Counted from the first letter of the stretch, positions 27,909-37,584 are shown. The stretch is DNA of 64,000 bases from Flagellimonas sp. CMM7 (GCF_021390195.1 NZ_CP090003.1:2034001-2098000), one strand, 5' to 3'. The notes: generated by a model not told the origin, from the sequence alone. Made by a program: numbers and translations.

Positions 27909-28331
27909 ATGACAAATCATATCACCACCAAATGGTTAGGCGAAATGGCCTTTGAAAGCAATAACCCTTCGGGATTAAATCTAAAGATTGATGCAGGACC
28001 TGAAGATGGGGGTAAAGGGGAAGGACTTCGTCCTAAGGCGTTGATGCTTTCTTCTGTTGCAGGTTGCTCTGGATTGGATGTTGCATCACTCATTAAAAAA
28101 ATGAAATTGGAAGTAGATGATTTTCAAATTGATACCATTGCCAATTTAACGGATGAACATCCCAAATATTACGACACCGTTGCCATAGAATATCATTTTC
28201 ATGGTTCTAACCTAAATGAAGCAAAACTGCAGAAAGCCGTAGATCTGTCAGTAGAAAAGTATTGTGGTGTAATGGAAATGTTCAGAAGATTTGCAGAATT
28301 GGAAATAAAGACGGTTTTTCATCATAAATAA
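27909..28331 (+). CDS. OsmC family peroxiredoxin-like protein
   Basis: 140 residues, complete OsmC/Ohr fold. Both reactive cysteines are present: AGCSGLDV (about residue 57) and EKYCGVMEM (about residue 119). The family reduces organic hydroperoxides. It is divergent from the AhpD-like gene. Confidence 0.93.
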   Translation: MTNHITTKWLGEMAFESNNPSGLNLKIDAGPEDGGKGEGLRPKALMLSSVAGCSGLDVASLIKKMKLEVDDFQIDTIANLTDEHPKYYDTVAIEYHFHGSNLNEAKLQKAVDLSVEKYCGVMEMFRRFAELEIKTVFHHK

Positions 28332-28426
28332 GACTTAAGTTCAAGCTCAAACCCAAGCTTGTTTTGGTTAAATATATGCGACGTAAAAAGCTTTTAGCTT
28401 AAAACTTGTATTTGAACTTTAAAACT

Positions 28427-30115
28427 ATGCGCTGGACTATAAAGCCCAAACCTACCCCAAAAGATATTGAAAGACTTTCAAAGGAGTTGCAAGTGGATAG
28501 CTTGGTGGCACAATTACTTTTACAAAGAGGAATAACGACTTATGAAGAAGCTAAAGATTTCTTCCGTCCGCAATTATCCCATCTACATGATCCTTTTTTA
28601 ATGAAGGATATGGACAAGGCCGTAGCGCACATTGAATCTGCCATTGCAAACAATGAAAACATCATGGTCTATGGAGATTATGATGTAGATGGCACAACAG
28701 CTGTGGCGCTATTTTCATCTTTTCTTTTAGAGGATTATCCAAATGTGACAACGTATATTCCAGACAGGTATGCGGAAGGATATGGGGTATCCACGCAGGG
28801 AATCGACTTTGCCGCAGACAACGACTTTACCTTGATAATTGCCTTGGACTGTGGCGTAAAAGCTGTTGAACAAGTAAAATACGCCAAGGAAAAAGGAATA
28901 GATTTCATTATATGTGATCACCATAGACCAGGTATGGAACTACCAGATGCAATTGCAGTCTTGGATCCTAAACGTGATGATTGCGATTATCCGTATAAAG
29001 AGCTATGTGGTTGTGGAGTAGGATTCAAACTGATTCAGGCATTGACCCTAAAAAATGGAGGAACGATAGATGACCTTATCCCTTATTTAGATTTGGTGGC
29101 AACAGCTATTGGAGCAGACATTGTTCCTATAACGGGAGAGAATAGGGTATTGGCGTATTATGGATTGCAAGTGATTAATATGAATCCTAGAATTGGATTT
29201 AAGGCGATTATTGACCAAACCAAAAAGAAAACCCTTACCATTACCGATGTTGTTTTTATTATTGCTCCGCGAATTAATGCAGCTGGCAGAATGAAACATG
29301 GTCAACATGCTGTAAACCTTTTGGTTGAAACAGAGTTGGATGTTGCTTCTGAATTTGCGGCGGCAATTGAGCAGTTCAATGCAGATAGAAGAAATCTAGA
29401 TAAAGAAATTACGCAGGAGGCCTTGTTGCAGATTCAGGAGAATGGAGAAGAAGAAGGGTTTACGTCTGTGGTCTATAATGAAAATTGGCATAAGGGAGTT
29501 ATAGGTATTGTTGCCTCTAGGCTTACGGAAACTTACTATCGTCCCACATTGGTTTTCACTAAAAGTGGGAATAAGTTGGCAGCCTCTGCCCGTTCTGTAA
29601 AGGGTTTTGATGTCTACAATGCTTTAGAAGGATGTTCAGACTGTATAGAGCAGTTTGGAGGGCACAAATATGCCGCTGGGTTAACACTTTTGGAAGAGCA
29701 GTATGGAGCATTTAAGATGCAATTTGAAAAAGTGGTTTCAGAAACGATTGACCCTCAATTATTAGAACCGGAACTTTCCATTGATGTAAAGATTAAATTC
29801 AACCAAATTGATGATAGACTAATGAGGATCATAAAACAATTTGCCCCTTTTGGACCAGGGAATATGACACCTGTGTTTATGGCTGAAAAGATTCAAGATA
29901 CCGGTTACGCAAAAGGTGTTGGTAAGAGCGAAAAGCACTTGAAACTATCAGCGTTTCAAAATGGTTCTGCACCTATTGGAGCAATTGGTTTTAATTTAGG
30001 AGACAAACTTGATAATGTGAGAAACAAAAATTCATTTGATGCTGTTTTTTCCTTGGATGAAAATGAATGGAACGGAAGGGTAAGCATACAGTTAAAGTTG
30101 AGAGATATTCGCTAG
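28427..30115 (+). CDS. recJ: single-stranded-DNA-specific exonuclease RecJ
   Basis: 562 residues from ATG 28427 (MRWTIKPKPTPKDIERLSKE); an ATG at 28406 is in frame but atypical. DHH-family metal motifs are clear: VYGDYDVDGTTA, ALDCGV, CDHHRPG. The DHHA1 part contains GRMKHGQHAV and SARSVKGFDVYNALEGC, then IEQFGGHKYAAGL. It degrades ssDNA 5'-3' in recombination and mismatch repair. The MFS gene follows after 6 bases. Confidence 0.97.
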   Translation: MRWTIKPKPTPKDIERLSKELQVDSLVAQLLLQRGITTYEEAKDFFRPQLSHLHDPFLMKDMDKAVAHIESAIANNENIMVYGDYDVDGTTAVALFSSFLLEDYPNVTTYIPDRYAEGYGVSTQGIDFAADNDFTLIIALDCGVKAVEQVKYAKEKGIDFIICDHHRPGMELPDAIAVLDPKRDDCDYPYKELCGCGVGFKLIQALTLKNGGTIDDLIPYLDLVATAIGADIVPITGENRVLAYYGLQVINMNPRIGFKAIIDQTKKKTLTITDVVFIIAPRINAAGRMKHGQHAVNLLVETELDVASEFAAAIEQFNADRRNLDKEITQEALLQIQENGEEEGFTSVVYNENWHKGVIGIVASRLTETYYRPTLVFTKSGNKLAASARSVKGFDVYNALEGCSDCIEQFGGHKYAAGLTLLEEQYGAFKMQFEKVVSETIDPQLLEPELSIDVKIKFNQIDDRLMRIIKQFAPFGPGNMTPVFMAEKIQDTGYAKGVGKSEKHLKLSAFQNGSAPIGAIGFNLGDKLDNVRNKNSFDAVFSLDENEWNGRVSIQLKLRDIR

Positions 30116-30121
30116 TTTTTT

Positions 30122-31378
30122 ATGGATCCCTACGCAGCACTTCGATATAAAGAATTCAATATTTTTTTGATAGTCCGGTTCGCAATGGTCTTTGCTTGGT
30201 CCATGCAGTTTATCGTTATTGAATGGCAGGTGTATTCTTTGACCAAAGACCCATTGTCATTAGGTATTATTGGGTTGATGGAAGTAATTCCGGCAGTGGG
30301 CATGGCACTTTTTGCAGGGCATGTTGTTGACCAAAAAGAAAAAAGAAACCTATTGATAAAATGTATTTTAGGATTCTCGGTAATCAGTCTTGGCCTCTTT
30401 TTCTTGAGCGACCCATCTTTGGAAACGGATATTTCTTCAAAAAATATTTTATACGCCATTTATTTTTTGGTTTTTCTTGGGGGTCTTGTCAGAGCTTTTT
30501 TAGGGCCAACTATTTTTTCTTTGATTGCCTTGATTGTTCCCAAAAAGATTTATCCCAACGCCGCTACTTGGAGTAGCTCCACTTGGCAAATGGCATCTGT
30601 TCTGGGTCCGGCATTAGCTGGTTTTAGTATTAGTTGGATTGGTGTTCATTGGTCCATGTGCGTTATTTTGGCTTTTTCACTACTAGCTTTGATTTTTCTA
30701 TTTAAAATCCCAAGAAAACCTATTTTAAACCCTAAAATTGGAGAGCCTGTTTTTCAAAGTCTAAAAGACGGACTGAAGTTTGTTTTTAGTAGTAAGGCCA
30801 TTTTTGGAGCCCTGACTCTGGATATGGTTGCCGTTCTATTTGGTGGTGCTGTGGCACTTTTACCTATCTATGCCCAAGATATCCTGCATGTAGGTTCAGA
30901 AGGGTTCGGTATTTTAAGGGCAGCACCAGCAATTGGAGCATCTATTACTATGCTCGGTTCTACAAGATTTCCACTACATAAATACGCTGGTAAAAAACTG
31001 TTGCTAGCGGTGTTTGCCTTTGGTATATGTATCATAGTTTTTGGTATTTCCACATCCTTTTGGCTTTCAGTTGTAGCTTTGTTTTTAAGTGGAGCGGTAG
31101 ATGGTGTTTCTATGATAATCCGTCAAACTATTTTGCAATTAAAAACACCGGATCATATGCGAGGAAGGGTAGCTTCGGTGAATTCTATTTTTGTAGGATC
31201 ATCTAATGAGCTTGGCGCATTTGAGAGTGGCTTGGCCGCTAAACTTTTGGGCACCGTTACAGCAGTGGTATTTGGAGGTTGTATGACACTTTTAACGGTA
31301 GGCACCACAGCCTTAATATCACCTACTTTTAGAAGATTGGACTTATCAAAAGATGTTGAGGAACATGAGAAAGATTAA
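30122..31378 (+). CDS. MFS transporter
   Basis: 418 residues with about 12 membrane helices in two halves. The MFS loop-2 motif is recognisable as GHVVDQKEKRNLL. The opening YAALRYKEFNIFLIVRFAMV and the DHMRGRVASVNSIFVG segment match the enterobactin-exporter-like/MFS_3 subfamily. The substrate is unknown. Its end overlaps the convergent lpxH by 4 bases. Confidence 0.9.
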   Translation: MDPYAALRYKEFNIFLIVRFAMVFAWSMQFIVIEWQVYSLTKDPLSLGIIGLMEVIPAVGMALFAGHVVDQKEKRNLLIKCILGFSVISLGLFFLSDPSLETDISSKNILYAIYFLVFLGGLVRAFLGPTIFSLIALIVPKKIYPNAATWSSSTWQMASVLGPALAGFSISWIGVHWSMCVILAFSLLALIFLFKIPRKPILNPKIGEPVFQSLKDGLKFVFSSKAIFGALTLDMVAVLFGGAVALLPIYAQDILHVGSEGFGILRAAPAIGASITMLGSTRFPLHKYAGKKLLLAVFAFGICIIVFGISTSFWLSVVALFLSGAVDGVSMIIRQTILQLKTPDHMRGRVASVNSIFVGSSNELGAFESGLAAKLLGTVTAVVFGGCMTLLTVGTTALISPTFRRLDLSKDVEEHEKD

Positions 31379-32142
31379 TCTTCTAATTTTTCAAGAGATA
31401 ATTTTTCACCATCAAAAACAGCGTAGGTAAAATAAGAAATCCAATCCCCAAGATTGGTATAAGTTGATGTTGAATTTAGTTTTATTTCCATTGGAAGGTG
31501 ACGATGTCCAAAAATAAAATGATCATAGTGTTGTTTTTCCAGTTTTCGCTTTGCATATAGAATTAACCATTCTTTATCTTCCCCTAGAAAAGAGGCATCT
31601 GCTTCACCAGAAATAATGCGGTTATTTACAGAAAGATGTTGCGCCAAACGCACACCCCAATCTGGGTGCAACCATCTAAAGAACCATTTGGCAACAGGGT
31701 TGGTAAATACTTTTTTCATGCGCTTAAAACCTTTGTCATAGGGCCCTAAACCATCACCATGTCCAATAAAAAAAGAAGTATCGTTGATTAAGAACTGCTG
31801 GGGCTTGTGATAAACAGGAATATTGAGCTCTTCTTCAAAATAACCATTCATCCACAAATCGTGGTTCCCTACAAAATACGTAATTGGAATACCAGCATCT
31901 GAGAGTTCTGCCAGTTTGCCCAAAGTTCGTGTGAAGCCTTTAGGAACTACCGTCTTATATTCAAACCAAAAATCGAACAAATCCCCCATTAGGAATATAG
32001 CTGCAGCATCATGCTTTATGGAGTCTAACCATGCCACAAATTTTTTTTCTCTGGGTAAACTAGCTTTTAAAGTAGGAGCGCCTAAATGATTATCGCTGGC
32101 GAAATAAACTTTTTTGCCTGATGGAACGGTTATGCTTTTCAT
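31375..32142 (-). CDS. lpxH: UDP-2,3-diacylglucosamine diphosphatase
   Basis: 255 residues, calcineurin-like phosphoesterase. Metal motifs in order are FASDNHLG, MGDLFDFWFEY, FVGNHDLWMNG, GHGDGLGP and FGHRHLP. The LpxH/LpxH2 type in this phylum cleaves UDP-diacylglucosamine in lipid A synthesis. The variant SDNH in place of the usual SDxH with Leu-Gly matches family members that I recognise. Confidence 0.93.
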   Translation of the reverse strand: MKSITVPSGKKVYFASDNHLGAPTLKASLPREKKFVAWLDSIKHDAAAIFLMGDLFDFWFEYKTVVPKGFTRTLGKLAELSDAGIPITYFVGNHDLWMNGYFEEELNIPVYHKPQQFLINDTSFFIGHGDGLGPYDKGFKRMKKVFTNPVAKWFFRWLHPDWGVRLAQHLSVNNRIISGEADASFLGEDKEWLILYAKRKLEKQHYDHFIFGHRHLPMEIKLNSTSTYTNLGDWISYFTYAVFDGEKLSLEKLED

Positions 32143-32187
32143 TTCCTTGTAAATATAAGAATTCCCACTTTTGGGAATAGGAGTAAT

Positions 32188-32637
32188 TTAGTTGTCCTCA
32201 GCAAACCATTCAGCAAAGGAGGTGTCGGTTTCTTGAAGTTTTAGTGAATGCAATTGAATATTTTTAGGAAGGCGGGCATTTATTTTGGAGGCAAAATCTA
32301 TCACCATATTTTCACTGGTAGGTTGGTAATCTGCCAAAATTACATTGTGGCCTCTTTTTGACAATTCTTTTGCGAGTTCTACATGAGGTGTATTTTTATT
32401 GAAAACGGTCGCATGATCAAATTTGTCCACGATTTCTTCCTTAACAATGGCTTTAAGGTCACCAAAATCGATTACCATTCCCAGTTTTACATGAGCAGTA
32501 TCAACTATTGGTGTGCCAATAACCGTGACAGATAGTTTGTAACTGTGTCCATGCACATTTCTGCATTTGCCATCATAACCAAACAAGGCATGGCCTGTTT
32601 CAAAAGTAAATTGTTTGGTAATCCTAATATTCCCCAT
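32188..32637 (-). CDS. queD: 6-carboxytetrahydropterin synthase
   Basis: 149 residues from ATG 32637 (MGNIRITKQFTFETGHALFG). Zinc ligands are His in TGHAL and both His in VHGHSYKL; the catalytic region includes DFGDLKAIV, the FDHATVF stretch and SLKLQETDTSFAEW with the catalytic Glu. The enzyme makes carboxytetrahydropterin for queuosine synthesis. The longer start at 32679 adds an unrelated hydrophobic leader. Confidence 0.95.
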   Translation of the reverse strand: MGNIRITKQFTFETGHALFGYDGKCRNVHGHSYKLSVTVIGTPIVDTAHVKLGMVIDFGDLKAIVKEEIVDKFDHATVFNKNTPHVELAKELSKRGHNVILADYQPTSENMVIDFASKINARLPKNIQLHSLKLQETDTSFAEWFAEDN

Positions 32638-32708
32638 AAGATGTACAAAAACACAAAGGTAATAATCCTTAAAGGGCAATTAAAACAGGAAGGGGTTTTA
32701 GTAAAGAC

Positions 32709-33137
32709 TTACCTTAAGGTGTATAACAAGTAGGACGAACCTATTACCAGAAATGGAGAAGCAATCATCAATAGAATAACACTGGCTCTATAAAGCCCCC
32801 AGAATGATATTGTTTTTATATTTTCTGGATTGGTCCTATCATAAATGATTTTCACTTTTTCACCCACCTTGTAGGCTGGTGGACTAGAGCTTATAGGACT
32901 TTTATAGGTTCTGGTTACGCTGCTTCGGTCCTTAAATTCAAACACTGGGGTATAGGTATCACCATCATTATCATAATTGGTCAATAGATCAATGACCACT
33001 GCTGTAGTTTTTATGCCATCTGAAAGCAAATTTTGAGTCTTTTGATATTGCTGAAAAGCAAAGAAAAGTAAGGCAAAACCCAAAGTAAAAAAAGAACCGT
33101 ACAAGACTAGCCACATGGTATACTTTTTTGCTGCCAT
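32709..33137 (-). CDS. DUF3592 membrane protein
   Basis: 142 residues with an N-terminal helix (about residues 8-28) and a C-terminal helix (about 112-138) around a small beta domain (YTPVFEFKDRSSVTRTYKSP and VGEKVKIIYDRTNPE), the DUF3592 signature. Function is unknown. It is followed upstream by a 37-residue membrane ORF in the same direction. Confidence 0.88.
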   Translation of the reverse strand: MAAKKYTMWLVLYGSFFTLGFALLFFAFQQYQKTQNLLSDGIKTTAVVIDLLTNYDNDGDTYTPVFEFKDRSSVTRTYKSPISSSPPAYKVGEKVKIIYDRTNPENIKTISFWGLYRASVILLMIASPFLVIGSSYLLYTLR

Positions 33138-33143
33138 ATTTGG

Positions 33144-33257
33144 CTATCGTTTAAATTTTCTTCTATTACGGAATCTGGTAACCAAATAAATTACAACTAC
33201 CATAAATGCCACTAATGGAAAAACAATATCGCTATTTAAAACTGAAAGCAGTTCCAT
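33144..33257 (-). CDS. small single-pass membrane protein (37 aa)
   Basis: Starts at ATG 33257 and ends TAG at 33144-33146, 6 bases before the DUF3592 gene. One hydrophobic helix (IVFPLVAFMVVVIYLV) is followed by a strongly basic tail (TRFRNRRKFKR), giving a clear inside-positive orientation. Spacing suggests an operon with DUF3592. Coding status is inferred from length, hydrophobic pattern and position only. Confidence 0.55.
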   Translation of the reverse strand: MELLSVLNSDIVFPLVAFMVVVIYLVTRFRNRRKFKR

Positions 33258-33314
33258 TTATTTCTTCTTTTAACGTATATGATTATTGACTGAAAAAGCC
33301 ACTTAACAACATCA

Positions 33315-33941
33315 TTAACGATTTTCCACCGACATTATTTTTTGAAGCTTTATTTTTTCCTTTGCACTATACAATTCTTTCCAAACCACAGATTCGTTTG
33401 ATTGTGGAGAAACAATGGAAAGGATATGAACTCCCTTTGTTTGTTTATCTGGAATAACTTCTAATTCCATATTGAGCAATATTTTTTGACCATTGGTAAA
33501 AGGGTCAAAAAAGTCTATTTGAACGCTATAACTCTTGGCCTGAGAACTTGGCTTTTTCAAATTTTTAAGACGCACTTTTATTTGGGAAGTGTCTATCGCC
33601 ATTTTTTTTGGAGTTGCAACGGCATTACATAGACCCTTGTAGTATTCAGATAGAAGTGTTTTTAATTCACTTTGGGGGAATTCTTCTTTATTCTGTATGG
33701 AAAGAACAAACAGGTACGTAAAATAGGTTGATGATGAGGTGTCGAACATCCCAGGAGCAAAGCGCAATTCTTCAAAACCCTCATAGGGTAAGCTGGGTGC
33801 AAAGTCTAATGGAAAATCAATTTTTTCATAGTTCCAACCCTCCGGGCCATTAAGGATAATTGGAGTTGATTCTTGGCTAAATCCCATAAATTGACAAATA
33901 AGCAAGAGTGAAATGGTTAATAGAAGAGGTTGTTTTTTCAT
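33315..33941 (-). CDS. exported protein of unknown function
   Basis: 208 residues from ATG 33941 with a signal peptide (MKKQPLLLTISLLLICQF, cleavage near GFSQ). The mature part is a soluble alpha/beta sequence with GPEGWNYEKIDFPLDFAPSL at the start and no recognised catalytic motif. Similar exported proteins occur in flavobacteria without a name. It is likely periplasmic. Confidence 0.75.
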   Translation of the reverse strand: MKKQPLLLTISLLLICQFMGFSQESTPIILNGPEGWNYEKIDFPLDFAPSLPYEGFEELRFAPGMFDTSSSTYFTYLFVLSIQNKEEFPQSELKTLLSEYYKGLCNAVATPKKMAIDTSQIKVRLKNLKKPSSQAKSYSVQIDFFDPFTNGQKILLNMELEVIPDKQTKGVHILSIVSPQSNESVVWKELYSAKEKIKLQKIMSVENR

Positions 33942-34063
33942 TTGAAACACAAGTTGAAAGTCAGGTTTTTTTGATGTTTAGAGGTTGACCGTTTAAAAAT
34001 ACTGAACTTTTTATAAGCAATAAAGGTCAAATATATTAAGGTCACCATAAGCTAAAGTTTGGA

Positions 34064-34939
34064 CTAATCTTGTTGCACAAAGATTTTTTCAAACCGTTTT
34101 GGGAGTTTATCAATCATATGGATTTCTTCCCCTGTAAATGGATGTATAAATTTTAAGGAATATGCATGCAAATACAACCCTTTCCCTTTTAAAATCAAGT
34201 TTTCAATTCCATAGTCTTTATCTCCCAGGATTGGATTTCCAATACTTGATAAGTGTTTTCGCAATTGATGTCTTCTTCCAGTTGATGGAGTCAATTTTAC
34301 TAAATTGAGCTTACCAAATCTTTTGGAAGGTACCGATTCGGTAATGATATAATTTGATTGAGCAGACTTGCCATCAATTTTTGAACTTATTTCGCCTTTA
34401 GAATCCATTTCTCCAATGGTAGTTGCATAATACATTTTCCCAATCTCTTTGTTTTCAAACATTTTGTTCAATGCCTGAATGCTGCTACTCGTTTTTCCTA
34501 CCAATAAAATACCTGTGGTAGCATAATCCAATCGGTGAACCGGTTGTGGTATTGTAGCATCTGAAAGCTTACTGGATTTAATGTTTTGAGGTAAGGCGCG
34601 GGTAATAGTTTTAAAACTGTTTCCGCTCACCAAAACTCCGGCGGGTTTATGAATCATTACCAAGTATTCGTCTTCAAATAGTATTTTCAGAGGAAAGACC
34701 AACTCTTTTTTTGGACCAACTTTTTCTGGAATTGAAAACCGCATGGTTTCACCTCCGTTTATAAATGTGGCTGAGGTGGCAATAGTATCATTTACAGTAA
34801 TATGCTTCTTCTTTAGAGCTTTTTTTAAGGCTGATTTAGTAGGGATGGTATTAAAAATGCCAACACCATATTCTTGAAGTCGAATAGGGTTTGGTAGTTT
34901 TGGAACAATATGGATTTCCGTTGAAGGTATATTGGTTAT
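34064..34939 (-). CDS. RluA-type pseudouridine synthase with S4 domain, no canonical start
   Basis: The catalytic domain (ATG 34744 onward) has HRLDYATTG with the catalytic Asp, SGNSF and RHQLRKHL, all typical of RluA-type enzymes. The frame stays open upstream to 34939 and encodes a good S4 RNA-binding domain (IRLQEYGVGIF, SALKKALKKKHITVND), yet contains no ATG, GTG or TTG. The natural start is the ATA at 34939-34937, which overlaps the TAA of the enoyl-CoA hydratase (ATAA). A normal ATGA junction would become this by one G-to-A change. The alternative is a truncated, S4-less protein from ATG 34744, preceded by GGAGG. Confidence 0.8.
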   Translation of the reverse strand: MTNIPSTEIHIVPKLPNPIRLQEYGVGIFNTIPTKSALKKALKKKHITVNDTIATSATFINGGETMRFSIPEKVGPKKELVFPLKILFEDEYLVMIHKPAGVLVSGNSFKTITRALPQNIKSSKLSDATIPQPVHRLDYATTGILLVGKTSSSIQALNKMFENKEIGKMYYATTIGEMDSKGEISSKIDGKSAQSNYIITESVPSKRFGKLNLVKLTPSTGRRHQLRKHLSSIGNPILGDKDYGIENLILKGKGLYLHAYSLKFIHPFTGEEIHMIDKLPKRFEKIFVQQD

Positions 34940-35703
34940 TTTTTGAATTTTTCCAAAGCCGCTTTTGTTGCTGACGATAATGCCAGTTTACCAGATTGTT
35001 CTGCCCGGTCCAATAGTAATTTGCTCCAATGTTCTGTGCCCTCCCATAGTGCACGTTTCATCTGGGCTAAAGCCTCTGGGTTATAGGAAGCTAGTTTTTT
35101 AGTGTGAAATTCCAATTCTTTGTCCATTTCAGCTATAGAATCAAATACCTTAGAGAACAGCCCTTTTTCCTTGGCCCAATATGCATTTTTCCATTCTGTT
35201 GGAGATAGGGATAACTCTGCCAATCCCGCTTTTCCAATTTTTCTTTCTACAGCTGGCGCAATGACCAAAGGTGCAATACCAATAGAAATTTCAGAAAGTT
35301 TAATGGAAGCTGCTTCCGTGGCATACACATAGTCACAAGCGGAGGCCAAGCCAACCCCGCCGCCAACTGCTTTGCCCTGTATTCTTCCAATGATAGGTTT
35401 TGTGCATATTCTCATGGCATTGATGACGTTGGCAAAACCACTAAAAAAAGCTTTTCCTTCTTCAAGATTAGAAATGGCCACCAACTCATCAAAAGATGCC
35501 CCTGCACAGAAAGCACGTTCTCCTTCAGATTTTAAAAGAATTATGGAAACTTCATCACTTTTTGAAAGCTTGTCGAGTTCTTTGGTAAGGCGCTCCAACA
35601 ATTCTGATACAAAAGAATTGCTAGCCGGATGGCCAAATTCAATTGTTGCTATGCGGTTTTCAATTTTGGTGTAAAGACTTCCGTTGGCTCTATCTGTGGA
35701 CAT
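34936..35703 (-). CDS. enoyl-CoA hydratase/isomerase family protein
   Basis: 255 residues, crotonase fold. Oxyanion-hole regions are RAFCAGASFDELVAI and the following KAVGGGVGLASACDYVYA. The catalytic Glu pair expected in hydratases is not obvious after KLSEISIGIAP, so the reaction is uncertain (hydratase, isomerase or thioesterase). Its TAA overlaps the putative ATA start of the pseudouridine synthase. Confidence 0.9.
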   Translation of the reverse strand: MSTDRANGSLYTKIENRIATIEFGHPASNSFVSELLERLTKELDKLSKSDEVSIILLKSEGERAFCAGASFDELVAISNLEEGKAFFSGFANVINAMRICTKPIIGRIQGKAVGGGVGLASACDYVYATEAASIKLSEISIGIAPLVIAPAVERKIGKAGLAELSLSPTEWKNAYWAKEKGLFSKVFDSIAEMDKELEFHTKKLASYNPEALAQMKRALWEGTEHWSKLLLDRAEQSGKLALSSATKAALEKFKK

Positions 35704-35736
35704 TATTGTAGATTCTTAGTTCTTCCGGATACTAAA

Positions 35737-37071
35737 TTAACTGTTTTGGACCAAGGGCTTAAATTTTCTTCGAAACTTCCAGACCAAGGCCAAGCCACGT
35801 ATCAACATCCAAACCACAAATGCTATCCAAATGGCATTAAACCCCCAGCCTAAATACTTACCTAAATATAACGCGGGAATAAACCCTAGAAAAGTAGCGG
35901 TCAACAAGACATTTCTTAGGTATTTCATTTCTCCCAATCCTTTAAAGAGGCCATCAAAAACGAATGCTAAAGTGTTCATTGGTAAGCCAATAATTACGAT
36001 AAAGAAGATTCCATAAAAAGTTTCCAGAACAATAGCTTCATTTGAAAAAATGTGCCCAATAGGTTTGTAAAAAACAAATCCGAAAATCATTAGGATAAGA
36101 CTTATGAGCAAACCGTAAGTGATGATTTTTTTGGATAGTTTCCAAAGGCCTTTGTAGTCTTTGGCTCCTAATAATTTTCCTCCCATACTATTTCCAGCAG
36201 CACCATATCCGTCAATAAAAAAGGCGGCAAACAACCATAGGTTTATGGCAATGGTATGGGCACCTATGTATCTGTCACCAAGAGCAGTTGCCTCGCGAAC
36301 GGCAATGATCAAGGCGGCATTAAGTGCCAATGCCCTAACGAATAAATTTAAACTCATTATGACCAGTCTCTTTATTTCTTTGTTTAAAGGAAAAACCAAT
36401 TTTAAGCTTATCTCTGTTTTTTTGAGCAACATGATGAAGACCAAAATGGCCATAATAGCCTGAGAGATTAGGCTGGCCCAAGCGGCTCCCTCTAAATACA
36501 TTGCAGGGATGAGACCTTCTATACCGTAAACAAAAATAAAATCCAAAATAATATTGAGTACAGCCCCAATTAGGGCAATAATCATTGGATAATACGTATT
36601 CTGCAAACCTCTAAAGATTCCAAAGACGGCAAAAGTGAAAAGGGTAAGTGGAAATCCCCATACTCTAATGGAATAATAGGATATGCAATATTCCAATATC
36701 TTCCCGGTAGCTTCAAACAAACTAAAAATTTCTTCTACGATAAAGATGGTTGAGAGCAGTAAGAAGATGCTCAAAAGGATATTAAAAAAGATAGCCTGTG
36801 CGGGTAGATTTTTAACCTCTTCTAGTTTTCCAGCACCTAGATATTGTGAAATTATGGCGGAAATGGAACTTCGGGTTTGACCTAATACCCAAATGAGCAT
36901 GGACAAAAAGGAACCTACGATTCCCGCCGCTGCCAAAGATTCCAAACCATCAATAGGAATATTGCCTACAATAGCTGTATCCGTTATAGATAGTATGGGC
37001 TCTGCAATACCAGAAATGGTTGCAGGAACGGCAAGGTGGTTTATTGTCTTAAAATTGACTTCTGTTCTCAA
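35737..37071 (-). CDS. MATE family efflux transporter
   Basis: 444 residues, 12 predicted membrane helices in two homologous halves. The opening LAVPATISGIAEPILSITDT and later SAIISQYLGAGKLEE and MGGKLLGAKDYKGLWKL repeats are MATE-typical. It probably exports cationic compounds with Na+ or H+. The substrate is unknown. It lies 12 bases after the GNAT gene, likely one transcript. Confidence 0.93.
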   Translation of the reverse strand: MRTEVNFKTINHLAVPATISGIAEPILSITDTAIVGNIPIDGLESLAAAGIVGSFLSMLIWVLGQTRSSISAIISQYLGAGKLEEVKNLPAQAIFFNILLSIFLLLSTIFIVEEIFSLFEATGKILEYCISYYSIRVWGFPLTLFTFAVFGIFRGLQNTYYPMIIALIGAVLNIILDFIFVYGIEGLIPAMYLEGAAWASLISQAIMAILVFIMLLKKTEISLKLVFPLNKEIKRLVIMSLNLFVRALALNAALIIAVREATALGDRYIGAHTIAINLWLFAAFFIDGYGAAGNSMGGKLLGAKDYKGLWKLSKKIITYGLLISLILMIFGFVFYKPIGHIFSNEAIVLETFYGIFFIVIIGLPMNTLAFVFDGLFKGLGEMKYLRNVLLTATFLGFIPALYLGKYLGWGFNAIWIAFVVWMLIRGLALVWKFRRKFKPLVQNS

Positions 37072-37083
37072 AGTCAGCGCAAG

Positions 37084-37584
37084 TTACAGTACTAATTCAT
37101 AACAATGAAAAGGATGTACACTTTGTTTTGGAAAGAAGATATCGTCCAATTTTTGATAGCCTCTTTGCTCGTAGAACCTTTGATTCCTTTTGTTCTGTGA
37201 AAAAGTATCTAACCGTACTGACACAAAGCCATTGGATTTGGAATACGCTTCACCAAAATCCATCAATTCTTGGGCATACCCCTTGCCCTGATATATGGGG
37301 TCTACACCCAGACGATGTATGTAAATACTGTTTCCGTTTGGTGTAAGCCATTGGATTGGGACATATTCTTCATCCATATATGTTGAGATAACGATAGTGC
37401 CAATTACCTTTCCATTACTTTCTTTTACATAAAGTTCATTTCTTTCCAAATCATTTAAAAAAGTACTTTCTGAAGGGTAATTGTCGTTCCATTGAAAAAT
37501 TCCGTTATCACTCATTTTAATGGCACAAGCCTTGGTAATGTTCAGTATATCCTTTATTTCAGATATCTTTGCATGTCTTATCAT
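37084..37584 (-). CDS. GNAT family N-acetyltransferase
   Basis: 166 residues. The acetyl-CoA loop is RLGVDPIYQGKGYAQELMDF, with flanking strands GTIVISTYMD and the NQRFYEQRGYQKLDD end. The acceptor substrate cannot be told. It may be in one transcript with the MATE gene. Confidence 0.9.
   Translation of the reverse strand: MIRHAKISEIKDILNITKACAIKMSDNGIFQWNDNYPSESTFLNDLERNELYVKESNGKVIGTIVISTYMDEEYVPIQWLTPNGNSIYIHRLGVDPIYQGKGYAQELMDFGEAYSKSNGFVSVRLDTFSQNKRNQRFYEQRGYQKLDDIFFPKQSVHPFHCYELVL

Noticed and set aside
34744..34760. GGAGG upstream of ATG 34744 as a true ribosome binding site
   Set aside because: The bases are also in-frame codons of the S4 domain, and Bacteroidota rarely use Shine-Dalgarno sites; kept only as the alternative start.
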